64,000 nucleotides of DNA from Streptomyces sp. NP160 (GCF_006335115.1 NZ_VDMJ01000041.1:1-64000), one strand, 5' to 3'. Counted from the first letter of the stretch, positions 35,431 to 45,008 are shown. The notes: generated by a model not told the origin, from the sequence alone. A program made the numbers and translations.

Positions 35431-35861
35431 GCGCGAGCCGGCAGCAGCTCGGCCAGCAGCGCCTCGACGCGGCCGCGGATCTCATCGCGGATCGGGCGCA
35501 CCGCCTCGATGCCCTGCCCGGCGGGGTCAGCCAGGGCCCAATCCTCATACCGCTTGCCCGGGAAGATCGGGCAGGCGTCTCCACAGCCCATGGTGATGAC
35601 CGCGTCGGAAGCCTCAACCGCTTCGGTGGTCAGGACCTTGGGCACCTCGGCGGTGATGTCGATGCCGACCTCTGCCATCGCGGCGACGGCGACGGGATTG
35701 ATCTGGTCGGCGGGCATGGAACCGGCCGAGCGAACCTCGACGGCGCCGCCGGACAGGGCGCTCATGTAGCCAGCGGCCATCTGGGAGCGGCCGGCGTTGT
35801 GCACGCACACGAAGATCACGCTCGGGCGGTCAGTGGTGGGCGCGGTGGTGGGGTCGGACAC
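35427..35861 (-). CDS. arsC: Arsenate reductase ArsC (low-molecular-weight phosphatase fold)
   Basis: 144 aa. FVCVHNAGRSQMAAGY is the CX5R catalytic loop, and VITMGCGDACPIFPGKRYED contains the paired cysteines and the GKRYEDW segment typical of thioredoxin-type ArsC, followed by LADPAGQGIEAVRPIRDEI. It reduces arsenate to arsenite for export by the Acr3 protein. Second of three tandem arsC genes; it begins 42 nt after the one at 35903. Confidence 0.9.
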   Translation of the reverse strand: MSDPTTAPTTDRPSVIFVCVHNAGRSQMAAGYMSALSGGAVEVRSAGSMPADQINPVAVAAMAEVGIDITAEVPKVLTTEAVEASDAVITMGCGDACPIFPGKRYEDWALADPAGQGIEAVRPIRDEIRGRVEALLAELLPARA

Positions 35862-35902
35862 GGGAACTCCTGGTTAGTGGTGGGTCAGCAAGGTGGGGCG
35901 GC

Positions 35903-36610
35903 TCAGCGGGCCGCGGTCGGCGCGATCTCCTCGACCAGTGCGCTCACGCGCCGGGCGATGGCGTCGCGGATGGCGCGCACCACGGCCAGGCCCTGGCCGG
36001 CGGGGTCGGCGACGTCCCAGTCCAGGTAGCGCTTGCCGGGGTAGATCGGGCAGGCGTCCCCGCAGCCCATGGTGATGACCACGTCGGCGGCCTGGACCAC
36101 GTCGTCGGTCAGCGGCTTGGGGAAGGCCAGCTCCTCGGGGTCGGTGCTGGCAGCCCCAGCACCAGCGGCGGGTCCGAGGCCGACCTCGGCGAGAGCCTGC
36201 AGCACGACGGGGTCGACCTGGGCGGCGGGCAGGGACCCCGCCGAGCGGACGTGGACACGTCCCTTGGCCAGGTGGGCCAGGTAGGCCGCGGCGATCTGGG
36301 AGCGGCCGGCGTTCTGGACGCAGACGAACAGGACCTCGGGTACGTCCTTGGCCCAGGTGCCCTTGGCCTGGGCAAGGGCGGTCAGGCGCTCGGTGGCGAA
36401 GCGGCAGGCCAGCACCGGCACGTGAGTCTTGACCTTCGCGGTGCGCCCGAGGGCGGTGTAGGACTCGAAGACGATGCGCTCGATGGTCTCGCGGCTGACC
36501 ACGCCGGCGAAGCGGGTGGTGAGGTCATCGACGTGGCGGTCCAGCACCGCGCGGGGGTCGATCAGCCCCGTCGCGGTCGAGACGGGAACGGTGGCCTGGT
36601 CGGTGCTCAT
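35903..36610 (-). CDS. arsC: ArsC fused to an N-terminal three-helix domain
   Basis: 235 aa. Residues ~15-95 form a helical domain (DRHVDDLTTRFAGVVSRETI ... AKVKTHVPVLACRFATERL) found in front of some actinobacterial ArsC proteins. The ArsC domain has FVCVQNAGRSQIAAAYL, TMGCGDACPIYPGKRYLDW and VADPAGQGL. A short Ala/Gly insert separates the halves of the domain. ATG 36610 overlaps the acr3 stop (ATGA). Function as for the other arsC genes, probably thioredoxin-linked. Confidence 0.9.
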   Translation of the reverse strand: MSTDQATVPVSTATGLIDPRAVLDRHVDDLTTRFAGVVSRETIERIVFESYTALGRTAKVKTHVPVLACRFATERLTALAQAKGTWAKDVPEVLFVCVQNAGRSQIAAAYLAHLAKGRVHVRSAGSLPAAQVDPVVLQALAEVGLGPAAGAGAASTDPEELAFPKPLTDDVVQAADVVITMGCGDACPIYPGKRYLDWDVADPAGQGLAVVRAIRDAIARRVSALVEEIAPTAAR

Positions 36611-37755
36611 CGGGTGCTCCCAGAAGTCGTCGAGGCAGTCGAGGCAGCGATGCGAGGGGCAGGGACGGTGGGGTCGTCGGGGAAGAAGCGGCGCCCGGCC
36701 CACAGGGCGACGTAGACCAGCGCGACCAGCACCGGGACCTCGATGAGGGGGCCGACGACGCCGGCCAGGGCCTGGCCGGAGGTGACCCCGAAGGTGCCGA
36801 TGGCCACGGCGATGGCGAGTTCGAAGTTGTTGCCCGCGGCGGTGAAGGACAGCGTGGTGGTGCGGGCGTAGTCCAGCCCGATGAGGCGGCCGAGGAGGAA
36901 GCTGCCGCCGAACATGAGGACGAAGTAGGCCAGCAGCGGCAGCGCGATGCGCGCCACGTCGCCGGGGGCGGAGGTGATGGCGTCGCCCTGCAGGGCGAAG
37001 AGCAGCACGATCGTGAACAGCAGGCCGTACAGCGCCCAGGGGCCGAGGCGGGGCAGGAAGCGCTGCTCGTACCAGTCCCGGCCCCTGGCGCGCTCGCCGA
37101 GGGTGCGGGTCAGGTACCCCGCGATCAGGGGGATGCCGAGGAAGACCAGCACGCTGACCACGATGGCGACCACGGAGAAGTCCGCACTCGTGGTGGGCAG
37201 ACCGAGCCAGGCGGGCAGCACCTGCAGGTAGAACCAGCCCAGGGCGGCAAAGGCGAGGATCTGGAAGACGGAATTGATGGCCACCAGCACCGCGGCGGCC
37301 TCCCGGTCGCCACAGGCGAGGTCGTTCCAGATGAGGACCATGGCGATGCAGCGGGCCAGCCCGACGATGACCAGGCCGGTGCGGAACTCGGGCTGGTCGG
37401 GCAGCAGCAGCCAGGCCAGGGCGAACATCAGCGCCGGGCCGAGGACCCAGTTGAGGACCAGGGAGGCGATGAGGAGCTTGCGGTCGCCGGTGACGCGGCC
37501 CAGCTGGGTGTAGCGGACCTTGGCCAGGACCGGGTACATCATGATCAGCAGGCCGAGGGCGATCGGCAGGCTGACCGAGCCGACCTCGACGGCGGACAAG
37601 GCGTCGTCCAAACCGGGGACCAGCCGGCCAAGGGCCAGACCGAGGACCATCGCGGCGATGATCCAGACCGGCAGGAAGCGGTCCAGGGTGGACAGGCGAG
37701 CGAGCACCGGGGCCTGGGGCCCAGCGGCGGGACGCTCGGAGACAACATCGCTCAT
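36607..37755 (-). CDS. acr3: Acr3-family arsenite exporter
   Basis: 382 aa, ten membrane helices. Acr3 signatures: LPIALGLLIMMYPVLAKVRY, NWVLGPALMFALAWLLL, GLARCIAMVLIWNDLACGD (with the conserved arsenite-site Cys) and SFTAAGNNFELAIAVAIGTF. It exports arsenite using the membrane potential. ATG 37755 is the natural start for the family; the open frame upstream is noncoding. Between arsM and arsC. Confidence 0.95.
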   Translation of the reverse strand: MSDVVSERPAAGPQAPVLARLSTLDRFLPVWIIAAMVLGLALGRLVPGLDDALSAVEVGSVSLPIALGLLIMMYPVLAKVRYTQLGRVTGDRKLLIASLVLNWVLGPALMFALAWLLLPDQPEFRTGLVIVGLARCIAMVLIWNDLACGDREAAAVLVAINSVFQILAFAALGWFYLQVLPAWLGLPTTSADFSVVAIVVSVLVFLGIPLIAGYLTRTLGERARGRDWYEQRFLPRLGPWALYGLLFTIVLLFALQGDAITSAPGDVARIALPLLAYFVLMFGGSFLLGRLIGLDYARTTTLSFTAAGNNFELAIAVAIGTFGVTSGQALAGVVGPLIEVPVLVALVYVALWAGRRFFPDDPTVPAPRIAASTASTTSGSTR

Positions 37756-37789
37756 CGGGTGGGGTCCTCGTACTTCGTTGGCTGAGGGG

Positions 37790-38578
37790 TCAGCTGGTCT
37801 GGGCGGTGGGCTTGGTGGCCTTGACGATCGCGCCGTGCAGGCCGGGGGCGACCTCGTGGGTGAAGTCCACGCTGGCGTCGGTGAACCCAGCCGCAGCCAG
37901 TCCCTCGAGGTACTCACCGCGGGACAGGGCTCCAGCGATGCAGCCGACGTAGGAGCCGCGCTCGGCACGCTGGTCGGGGGTGACATCGTCCTCGGCCACG
38001 ACGTCGGAGATCCCGACCCGTCCGCCGGGGGCGAGCACGCGGTAGGTCTCGGCGAGGACGGCGGGCTTGTCGGTGGACAGGTTGACCACGCAGTTGGAGA
38101 TGACGACGTCGATGCTGGCGTCATCGAAGGGCAGCGCCTCGATGGTGCCCTCGCGGAACTCGACGTTGCTGACGCCAGCGGCGGTGGCATTGGTGCGGGC
38201 CAGGTCGAGCATCTCGCCTGTCATGTCCACGCCGTAGGCGAAGCCGGTGGGCCCGACGCGCCGCGCGGAGAGCAGGACGTCGATGCCGCCGCCGGAGCCC
38301 AAGTCCAGCACGCGCTCGCCGGGGTGCAGGTCGGCGACCGCGGTGGGGTTGCCGCAGCCCAGGGAGGCCAGCACCGCCGCTGCGGGCAGGTCGGTGGTGG
38401 AGGCGGAGTCGTAGAGGGCTGCGCCGAAGCGGTCATCGACCTCAATGGCGGCAGCGGGACTCGGAGCGCAGCAGCTGGCCCCGTTGGGCTCCGAGGCGGC
38501 GCGGGCGGCGTCGGCGTAGCGGGCGCGGACCTGCTCGCGCAGGTCGGCGTCGTCGCTGTGGTGCGTCGTGGTGGTCAT
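37790..38578 (-). CDS. arsM: Arsenite methyltransferase ArsM
   Basis: 262 aa. [15 protein letters not shown] opens the protein, followed by a CC pair (~35), the SAM-binding [34 protein letters not shown], and the further conserved cysteines in SNCVVNL and [10 protein letters not shown]. It methylates As(III) with S-adenosylmethionine. ATG 38578 with GGAGGA upstream. First gene of the leftward ars operon, divergent from arsR. Confidence 0.95.
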   Translation of the reverse strand: MTTTTHHSDDADLREQVRARYADAARAASEPNGASCCAPSPAAAIEVDDRFGAALYDSASTTDLPAAAVLASLGCGNPTAVADLHPGERVLDLGSGGGIDVLLSARRVGPTGFAYGVDMTGEMLDLARTNATAAGVSNVEFREGTIEALPFDDASIDVVISNCVVNLSTDKPAVLAETYRVLAPGGRVGISDVVAEDDVTPDQRAERGSYVGCIAGALSRGEYLEGLAAAGFTDASVDFTHEVAPGLHGAIVKATKPTAQTS

Positions 38579-38610
38579 GTCCGTCCTCCTGGGCAGGCCC
38601 CCGCAAAGGT

Positions 38611-38632
38611 GGCATCGACGATCATCGATGCC
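38611..38632. promoter_or_regulatory. Candidate ArsR operator
   Basis: Arms GGCATCGA and TCGATGCC form a perfect inverted repeat with a 6-nt spacer in the arsM-arsR intergenic region. A second short dyad, GTCTG/CAGAC, lies at 38680-38693 just before arsR. Symmetry and position fit an ArsR/SmtB operator controlling both directions. Confidence 0.5.
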
Positions 38633-38700
38633 GACCCTGCCACGGACATGGACGATCGTCAATATCGACAGAAGTGAATGTCTGGTGACAGACTCCAGCG

Positions 38701-39078
38701 ATGGCCACCGCTGTGCAGATCGCCCCGTCCGCGCGCTCGTCGAGCGAGGGCGCGACAGCAGGCGTTGCCTGCTGTGCTCCGCTGGCGCGCGAGCCCCTCG
38801 GGGCCGAGGACGCCGTCGTCCTGGCCCGCACACTCAAGGCCCTGGCCGACCCCGCGCGGCTGCGACTGCTCAGCCTGGTCGCTGCCCACGAGGGCGGCGA
38901 GGCCTGCGTGTGTGACCTGACCGAGCCGCTCGGCCTGACCCAGCCCACCGTCAGCCACCACCTGAAGGTGCTGGTGGAGGCGGGGCTGCTGACCCGGGAC
39001 AAGCGGGGTGTGTGGGCCTACTACGCCTTGGTCCCCGGCGCCCTTGACTCCCTGGCCGGGGTCCTGACCACCTGCTGA
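38701..39078 (+). CDS. arsR: ArsR-family arsenic-responsive repressor
   Basis: 125 aa winged helix: ALADPARLRLLSLVAAHEGG, EACVCDLTEPLGLTQPTVSH, HLKVLVEAGLLTRDKRGVWA. The ECVCDL-like motif (here ACVCDL) carries metalloid-binding cysteines; further cysteines lie at the N-terminal CC (~24) and the C-terminus. Dissociates from DNA when As(III) binds. Divergent from arsM. Confidence 0.9.
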   Translation: MATAVQIAPSARSSSEGATAGVACCAPLAREPLGAEDAVVLARTLKALADPARLRLLSLVAAHEGGEACVCDLTEPLGLTQPTVSHHLKVLVEAGLLTRDKRGVWAYYALVPGALDSLAGVLTTC

Positions 39079-39124
39079 TCAGCCCGAGGGACCGGGGCGA
39101 ACGCGGCGGAAGGGGAACCTGGCG

Positions 39125-39655
39125 ATGGGCGGCACCGACGTCGGTGGCAGTGATGTGGCCGTCCGGCCGATGACCGCGCAGGACTGGTCGGCTGTCCACG
39201 AGATCTACGCCTCCGGCATCGCCACCGGCCATGCCACCTTCGAGGCGTCCCCGCCGAGGTGGGAGGACCTCGACGCCGCCAAGGCGCCCGAGCACCGCCT
39301 CGTCGCCGTCGACGCCGCAGGGCGAGTGCTGGGATGGGCAGCCGTCGTGGCGGTCTCGGACCGCTGCGTCTACGCCGGGGTGGTGGAGCACTCCGTCTAC
39401 GTCGCCCCAGACGCGCAGTGCCGCGGAGTGGGCCGGCTGCTGCTGGACGCGCTGGTCGCCTCCACCGAGGCCGCCGGCGTCTGGACGATCCAGTCGGGCG
39501 TCTTCCCGGAGAACACCGCCAGCTTGGCGCTGCACGCCGCCGCCGGCTTCCGCACCGTTGGGGTGCGCCAGCGGCTCGGGCGGATGAGCCACGGCCCGAT
39601 GGTGGGGCAGTGGCGAGACGTGGTGCTGCTCGAGCGCCGTAGCGCCTCGCTCTAA
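39125..39655 (+). CDS. GNAT acetyltransferase of the ArsN/phosphinothricin type
   Basis: 176 aa. VRPMTAQDWSAVHEIYASGI, TFEASPPRWEDLD, AGVVEHSVYVAPDAQCRGVG (acetyl-CoA pyrophosphate loop), and QSGVFPENTASLALHAAAGF with the common ArsN end WRDVVLLERRS. Relatives acetylate phosphinothricin, methionine sulfoximine or the arsenical arsinothricin; the location after arsR favours ArsN. GAAGGGGA precedes ATG 39125. Confidence 0.85.
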   Translation: MGGTDVGGSDVAVRPMTAQDWSAVHEIYASGIATGHATFEASPPRWEDLDAAKAPEHRLVAVDAAGRVLGWAAVVAVSDRCVYAGVVEHSVYVAPDAQCRGVGRLLLDALVASTEAAGVWTIQSGVFPENTASLALHAAAGFRTVGVRQRLGRMSHGPMVGQWRDVVLLERRSASL

Positions 39656-39844
39656 GCCTGTTGCACCCAGGGACCGCTGAGCGGACGGACTGGGCGTCGC
39701 CGGTCTGGGTCTCGTCACGCCGCGTGCTCGAGTCGCATTTGGCCTGTTCGTTGAAGCGTCTCGTTCAGGTACGACATACGAACATCGCGTCTGGGCATCA
39801 CCGGTCACAGAGGAGCACGAAGAGTGATCATCAGAGTTGGCCGC

Positions 39845-41596
39845 TCACCCGACGTAGATCGGCACCTTGCGGGACTTGAACGGCTTGACTCCGCGCAGCA
39901 GGTAGATGCACTCCTCCTCGTTCATCCGACCCAGCTCGTCGGGGGTCATGAGGTCGCGGTGGGTCTTCTTGAGGCTGCGTGAGGAAGAGCTGTTGCGCCC
40001 GCTGCTCTGGCTGGTGTCTTCCACCTTGATCGTGGAGCGGCCCAGGCGTTTGGACAGCCAGTCCAGCGTCGTCGCGTCGTTCCCGCCCAGGAAGAGGAAG
40101 CTGTCGCAGTTGCCGGCGATGACTTCCCACTCGTCGCGGTACAGAGCTTTCAGTTGACCGAGGGTCTGCAAGATGACGGCGACGCTGATGCCGCGGCTGC
40201 GGATGGTGGAGATTACCTGCGGGAAGTCCGGGATGCGTCCGATGTTGGCGAACTCGTCCAGGTAGCACTGGATCGGTACTTCTAGCTGACCTTCAGGGGA
40301 GTGATCGGCCGCGTAGACATTCACTGAGAACATCGAGTGCCAGAACAGTGCCGAGATGAAGCGGAAGGTCTGGTGAGTGTCCGGCAGGATGCAGAACAAT
40401 ACGCCTGGATTGAGCCCCAGCTGCTCGATCGCGAGTTCGTCATGTGAAAGCAACCGGCGCACGTCGGGAACATCCAACACGGCCAGGCGAACCCCCAGGG
40501 AGATGATGACTCCCTTCTTGGTCTCACCGGCGCCCTGCTGGAAGATGCGGTACTGGCCGGCGGCGAAGTGCAGGCCGTCGCGGATGTGGTCGGACTCCTC
40601 CGGGCGCATGTCCGGAAGGTCGCTCCAGTTGTCCAGCAGGTCGCGGACGACTTCCATCATCTCGTCGACCTCGGAGGTGTGCTTTTCGTTGTCCTCGCTG
40701 GCTTCGAGCTTCTTGACCAACTCGACCACGTCGATGAGGGAGGCCGGCCCCAGGCCCTTGGGCGGTACCGACCCGGGGCTCTTGGCCTCATCGGCCAGCG
40801 CCGCGAGCCGCGCTGCCTCACCCATGAAGTAGGCGTACGCGGTCAGCGACGTCAGCAGCGCCCGCTCGGCACGGTCCCAGAACGCGTCCTTGCCGTCGAC
40901 GCCCTTGCTCTCGGTGTTGCTGACGATGGTGGCCGCCAGCTGTGCGATACCGACCTCGGGCTGGTCGCGGTCGATGTAGGCCAGCGGGTTGAACCCGCTC
41001 GAGGAGCGCAGGTCGACCAGGTTCAGCGCCCGCACGTCGTACCCGGCGGCTCGCAGCGGCTCGGCAGCCTCGCGGTACAGCTCACCCTTGGGGTCGGTGG
41101 CAGCGAAGGAGACGCCGTTGCCCGAGAGCAGGTTCGGCAGCACGAAGCTGCGGGTCTTGCGACTGCCTGCGCCTCCGACGGCCAGGACGTTGAGGTTGCG
41201 CCGGGTGGTCCGGGTGTCCAACGACAGCGTCTCAGTGGCGGTGAAGCGCAGCCTCGGCTCACCCCGTCGTCCCGCGTAAGGGGCGATGTCACGTCCCCCT
41301 CCCCAGGCCGCTGATCCGTGCTCCTCGCCGATGCGCTCGGTCTGCCGTCCAGCACGGCTGTAGGCGATCATCAGCAGGACCACCACCAGCAGCCCGAGTC
41401 CGCCGAGCCAGTCCATCCCCTGGACGTCCAGGGACCACCACCGGCGGCCTTCCTGCTGCAGTGCGGGGGTGATCGCCCCCAGACGCTCGGTGATCACGTC
41501 AGAGCTGGCCCAGGACTCGCGCACCGCGCGGGTGGCCTTGGCGCCGACGGCGACCAGCAGCACGGCCCCCAGCCCAGGGGCGATCCGGCCCTTCAC
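39845..41596 (-). CDS. VirD4/TraG-type coupling protein
   Basis: 583 aa. Two N-terminal membrane helices (~8-25, ~63-80), Walker A VGGAGSRKTRSF (~140-150), Walker B QCYLDEFANIGRIPDF (~437-452), then STIRSRGISVAVILQTLGQL and GGNDATTLDWLSKRLG, all standard for TraG/VirD4 type IV coupling ATPases. It links the relaxase-DNA complex to the T4SS. GTG 41596 overlaps the stop of the DUF3801 gene (GTGA). Encoded with the relaxase genes, about 14 kb from the T4SS operon. Confidence 0.92.
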   Translation of the reverse strand: MKGRIAPGLGAVLLVAVGAKATRAVRESWASSDVITERLGAITPALQQEGRRWWSLDVQGMDWLGGLGLLVVVLLMIAYSRAGRQTERIGEEHGSAAWGGGRDIAPYAGRRGEPRLRFTATETLSLDTRTTRRNLNVLAVGGAGSRKTRSFVLPNLLSGNGVSFAATDPKGELYREAAEPLRAAGYDVRALNLVDLRSSSGFNPLAYIDRDQPEVGIAQLAATIVSNTESKGVDGKDAFWDRAERALLTSLTAYAYFMGEAARLAALADEAKSPGSVPPKGLGPASLIDVVELVKKLEASEDNEKHTSEVDEMMEVVRDLLDNWSDLPDMRPEESDHIRDGLHFAAGQYRIFQQGAGETKKGVIISLGVRLAVLDVPDVRRLLSHDELAIEQLGLNPGVLFCILPDTHQTFRFISALFWHSMFSVNVYAADHSPEGQLEVPIQCYLDEFANIGRIPDFPQVISTIRSRGISVAVILQTLGQLKALYRDEWEVIAGNCDSFLFLGGNDATTLDWLSKRLGRSTIKVEDTSQSSGRNSSSSRSLKKTHRDLMTPDELGRMNEEECIYLLRGVKPFKSRKVPIYVG

Positions 41597-42393
41597 CGGG
41601 GACCGCGCGGGGTGCGTGATGCCGTACGTGCGGACGTGGACCGTCCCGCGCGCACCGGCGCCGAGCGAGCAGCGCCACGAGGGCGAGCCTCCCCAGTGCG
41701 CGCGCCGGTTGCCCGCTGCCGCGCCAGGTAGGGGGTGCGCTGCTCCAAGCTCATGCGGGCGAAGTTCGCCGGGACTTCTGGGCCATCGGTGCGGCTCACA
41801 ACTCCTGCTGCACGCGACCGCCCCGCGACCGGGCCGACGGCCTCCCGGGCAACCTCTCGGGAAGGAGCTGGGTCCGGCTGTCGAGTCTGGGAAGGCACGG
41901 TGCGGTCCACGACGCGGTCCGCGGTGCGCTCCGGCGTGGTCGTCCTGCGCTGGGGGGTTGCTGCCTCCCGCTTAGCTGCGCGGTCCTGCTCCCGCTGGAT
42001 CTGGCGGGCCACGGTCGACTCGGCGTGCTTCATTGCGGCGTCCAGGAGCGCGGCGTTGCCGGCGCCGATGTGCACGCGGAACTCCCCGGCCTCCTTGGTC
42101 ACCGCGAACGTGACGCCGTAGCGCCGCAGCGTCTGGCGCACCACGCGAAAGGTGCGCGGGTCCTCCAGGTTGACGATGGCGCGCTGGCCGTTGGTGAACT
42201 TCTCCAGGTCCACCGTGGAGACGCGACCACCCATGGACCCGCCGCGGCCCGGCACCGTCGTGAGCGCCTTGGTGACCAGGGCGCGCGAGGCAGCCCACAG
42301 GAGGTTGCTGAGCGGCCCGACGAGTTTGACCGCCTCCACACCCATCTCGAACGAGACTCGACGGGCTGTGCTCTCGATGCTCTCGACCGACAT
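41593..42393 (-). CDS. DUF3801 (PcfB-like) relaxosome/coupling accessory protein
   Basis: 266 aa. RAIVNLEDPRTFRVVRQTLR followed by YGVTFAVTKEAGEFRVHIGA matches the PcfB/DUF3801 core, here at ~75-150. The rest is Arg/Pro/Thr-rich and ends in a strongly basic tail, with MSLEQRTPYLARQ about 55 residues from the end. PcfB helps present the relaxosome to the coupling protein. ATG 42393 has GGAGG upstream; the relaxase stop lies 2 nt before it. Confidence 0.75.
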   Translation of the reverse strand: MSVESIESTARRVSFEMGVEAVKLVGPLSNLLWAASRALVTKALTTVPGRGGSMGGRVSTVDLEKFTNGQRAIVNLEDPRTFRVVRQTLRRYGVTFAVTKEAGEFRVHIGAGNAALLDAAMKHAESTVARQIQREQDRAAKREAATPQRRTTTPERTADRVVDRTVPSQTRQPDPAPSREVAREAVGPVAGRSRAAGVVSRTDGPEVPANFARMSLEQRTPYLARQRATGARTGEARPRGAARSAPVRAGRSTSARTASRTPRGPR

Positions 42394-42395
42394 GG

Positions 42396-44570
42396 TCAGC
42401 GCCTCCGCTTCGGTGTGTTGTCGTCGGTGTCGCGTGCGCTCTCGCGCACCGACCTGCCACTGAGCCAGGCAGCGCGCTCCGTCAGGCTCATCGTCTTCCA
42501 TCCCGCGGGCCGCTGGGACACGTCCCGCCCTGGCCCACCACGTGAGGCACTGCGACGCTCGGTAGGACGCGCGGCGCGCTCCTCTTCCACGTCGAGACCT
42601 CCGGGGTCACTGGCGCCGTCGCCCGGGCCAGCCGGGCGGACCAAGCTGTCGGACATCTCCACGACGTCCTCCCAGGACATCTCGACGGCGTCCTCGCGCG
42701 GCTGGGCGTGCTGGCCGTCACGACCTTCGGCGGCCTGCGGGGGGAGCGTCTCGTCCCCCGCGAGGTCGCCATGGTCACTCCGCCCAGGCGCCTCGCGCGC
42801 CCGCTCTGGCGCGTCGGCCAACAGGTCGGCCGGTGCCTCAGCTGACACGTCGACACGGTCTGCCGACGCGTTGGCCGGCCCTCCCGCCGGCCCCTGTTCC
42901 GGCCGCTCCGAGACTCCGCCGGAGGCCGGCTGGTCCAGCAGCTGGCTTACGCGTTCCGCAGGGACGCCTATGGCGCTGAGGTCAACGGGGTCGACGTCGC
43001 CCAGCCGCTCGCGCAGCGCCACGTCGGCCAGGTCAGCCAGCTCGGTGCGGCCTGTTCCGGGGTGCCCGTTCTCCCGCGGCGGCGCGGTCTTGGCCCACTG
43101 GATCAGTTCGGTCGCGGTGGTTTGCAGGTCCCCCATGCTGCGACTGGCGTCGGCGAGCTGCACGCGCAGGTCCGCGCGTTCCTGGCTCCCCGGGGCGCTC
43201 TCATCCAGGGCGACCGCCAGGTGCTGGATGCGGGTCTCCGCGCGCTCGATCTCCGCGCCCAGCGCAGCGACATGCGCCAGCGCGTCGGTCTCGGTGAGGA
43301 TCCCGAAGCGGCCCCGCACATTGAGCAGGTTCGCGCTCGTCGCTAGGCGCTCCACCTGCTCACGAACACGCTTGCCGCCGCGCAGCCCACGCGAGCTTTC
43401 GATCTGGTGGAGGCGACCCGCGAGTTCCCGCGCGGGCGGCGTGAAGGCCGCGTAGAGGGCTTTGGTCGGGACGTTGGCCACGATGCCTCCGCTGCGGTTC
43501 AGGATCGCCTGGGTGCCGTGCTCGGGCAGGTAGATCCGCAGCATCTTGCCATGCTGAACGACTTGGTCAGGGTGCACCGCGATGCAGCGCTGCCCTGCTG
43601 TGCCCGGCACCTTGATGGTCACGGCGTGCTGCATCGAGGCGTTGGCCGCGTCATGCACGGGCGCAGTTCCAGGCGCCTCCCGGTGCACCTCTCCATGCGA
43701 CTGCACAGGCACGCGGCTGGACGCTCGTGAGGATGCTCGGACCGGCACGACCAGGGACTCGTGGGCATCGAAGCGCAGCACGCTGGTCTTACCCAGCCGC
43801 GCCATCACCGCCCCTTCGGCATAAGCAGGCCCGAGCCGAACGTCGCGCACCGCGCGGGCCATCGACTCGGTGCGGTAGGTCACTGCTCGCTTCTGGCTGC
43901 GACCGACCTCGATGCCCTGGGCCTCCAACGTCAGCTCGTAGTCAAGCCAGTTGCTAGACGCAGACACCGCATGGTCGATCGCGAGGCGCACCTGCTCGTG
44001 CCGCGAGGCGCCACGAGCACGCGTGTAGACCTCCGCCAGCCGCGGACGCACCACCGTGTCCGTGCGCGTCTCATCACGCTCGACGGTCCGCTCGATGACG
44101 CTCAGACCCATCCCGCGGCACAGCTCGTCACTGATGGCGCGGTAGTCCCCGAGTGTCTGCTTCTGCACCCGCAAGGCCCTGCCGTCGACGTGGCTGACGG
44201 CGTTGATGATGAGGTGGTTGTGCAGGTGGCCCTTGTCCAGGTGCGTCGCCAGCGTGTACGCGAACCGGCCCTGCGTGATGCGGTCGGCGAAGGCCACTCC
44301 GAGGTCATGGGCCTGGGCTCCGGAGGTGATTTCACCGGGCGCGAACGCCTGGATGACGTGATGGGCGAGCACGGTGGACTTGCGACCCGAACCCTGCCTC
44401 AGCTCCCGTGAGGCCTCGAAGGATTCCGCCGTCGCGTTCCAGTCACTGGGGTCGATGACCGCCGCCGTCGTGGACACCAGCAGCCCGCCCTGGGTCGCCT
44501 CCGGTCGCACGATGTACCGCAGCGCCTTGCCCAGAGTCGACTTGATCTGGTGCATCGTCACGACCGCCAC
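42396..44570 (-). CDS. MobA/VirD2-type relaxase
   Basis: 724 aa. The relaxase domain spans ~1-230: LRYIVRPEAT near the N-terminus with a candidate catalytic Tyr19, and motif III THLDKGHLHNHLIINAVS (~109-126). The middle has a TraI/LPD-like segment (RCIAVHPDQVVQHGKMLRIY) and helices; the last 250 residues are acidic then basic, with MSLTERAAWLSGR ~35 residues before the KRRR end. The enzyme nicks oriT and is carried with the DNA. 2-nt gaps to genes on both sides show one operon. Confidence 0.92.
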   Translation of the reverse strand: MAVVTMHQIKSTLGKALRYIVRPEATQGGLLVSTTAAVIDPSDWNATAESFEASRELRQGSGRKSTVLAHHVIQAFAPGEITSGAQAHDLGVAFADRITQGRFAYTLATHLDKGHLHNHLIINAVSHVDGRALRVQKQTLGDYRAISDELCRGMGLSVIERTVERDETRTDTVVRPRLAEVYTRARGASRHEQVRLAIDHAVSASSNWLDYELTLEAQGIEVGRSQKRAVTYRTESMARAVRDVRLGPAYAEGAVMARLGKTSVLRFDAHESLVVPVRASSRASSRVPVQSHGEVHREAPGTAPVHDAANASMQHAVTIKVPGTAGQRCIAVHPDQVVQHGKMLRIYLPEHGTQAILNRSGGIVANVPTKALYAAFTPPARELAGRLHQIESSRGLRGGKRVREQVERLATSANLLNVRGRFGILTETDALAHVAALGAEIERAETRIQHLAVALDESAPGSQERADLRVQLADASRSMGDLQTTATELIQWAKTAPPRENGHPGTGRTELADLADVALRERLGDVDPVDLSAIGVPAERVSQLLDQPASGGVSERPEQGPAGGPANASADRVDVSAEAPADLLADAPERAREAPGRSDHGDLAGDETLPPQAAEGRDGQHAQPREDAVEMSWEDVVEMSDSLVRPAGPGDGASDPGGLDVEEERAARPTERRSASRGGPGRDVSQRPAGWKTMSLTERAAWLSGRSVRESARDTDDNTPKRRR

Positions 44571-44572
44571 CG

Positions 44573-44989
44573 CTAGTCCCCGCCCGTCTCGACGGTGCGG
44601 TCTTCGGTGCGGTCTTCGGTGCGGTCTTCGGTGCGTTCGTTGACGCGATCTTGCGGGCGGGTGGCCGCACTCAGGAGCTGCTGCACCTCCTGCATCAGCC
44701 GACGTGCAGCGACGGCCTCCGACAGCGTCAGCGATGACTCCGTGTTCGCGTGGCGGGCGATCTGGTTGAGGTTGTTGCCGATCCGCCCGAGCTCCGCGCG
44801 CAGCACCTCCGCGTCGAACGCGACCGTCTGCACGCGCAGCTCCCCGTCGACCAGAACACGTCGCGCGTAAGCGCTGAAGTTCGAAGTCCCAGCCAGCGCC
44901 ATGCGCTGCTGAATGCGCTCCCAGTCCATCGTCGTCAGTCGCAGGGCCTTGAAGACCTCACGGCCATCGGAGGCGGCGCGACGTGCCAC
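44573..44989 (-). CDS. mobC: MobC-like relaxosome accessory protein
   Basis: 138 aa from GTG 44989, which follows AGGAGGT by 6 nt. LRLTTMDWERIQQRMALAGT suggests a ribbon-helix-helix start; LRAELGRIGNNLNQIARHAN is the hallmark of MobC proteins, which open DNA at oriT for the relaxase. The tail has ERTEDRTEDRTEDRT from 12-bp DNA repeats (44599-44641), prone to copy-number change. Directly upstream of the relaxase gene and next to the candidate oriT. Confidence 0.88.
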   Translation of the reverse strand: MARRAASDGREVFKALRLTTMDWERIQQRMALAGTSNFSAYARRVLVDGELRVQTVAFDAEVLRAELGRIGNNLNQIARHANTESSLTLSEAVAARRLMQEVQQLLSAATRPQDRVNERTEDRTEDRTEDRTVETGGD

Positions 44990-45008
44990 GGGACCACCTC
45001 CTAACGGG

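Noticed and set aside
37756-38190. N-terminal extension of acr3
   Set aside because: The extension is antisense-like low complexity overlapping arsM; the family start matches ATG 37755.
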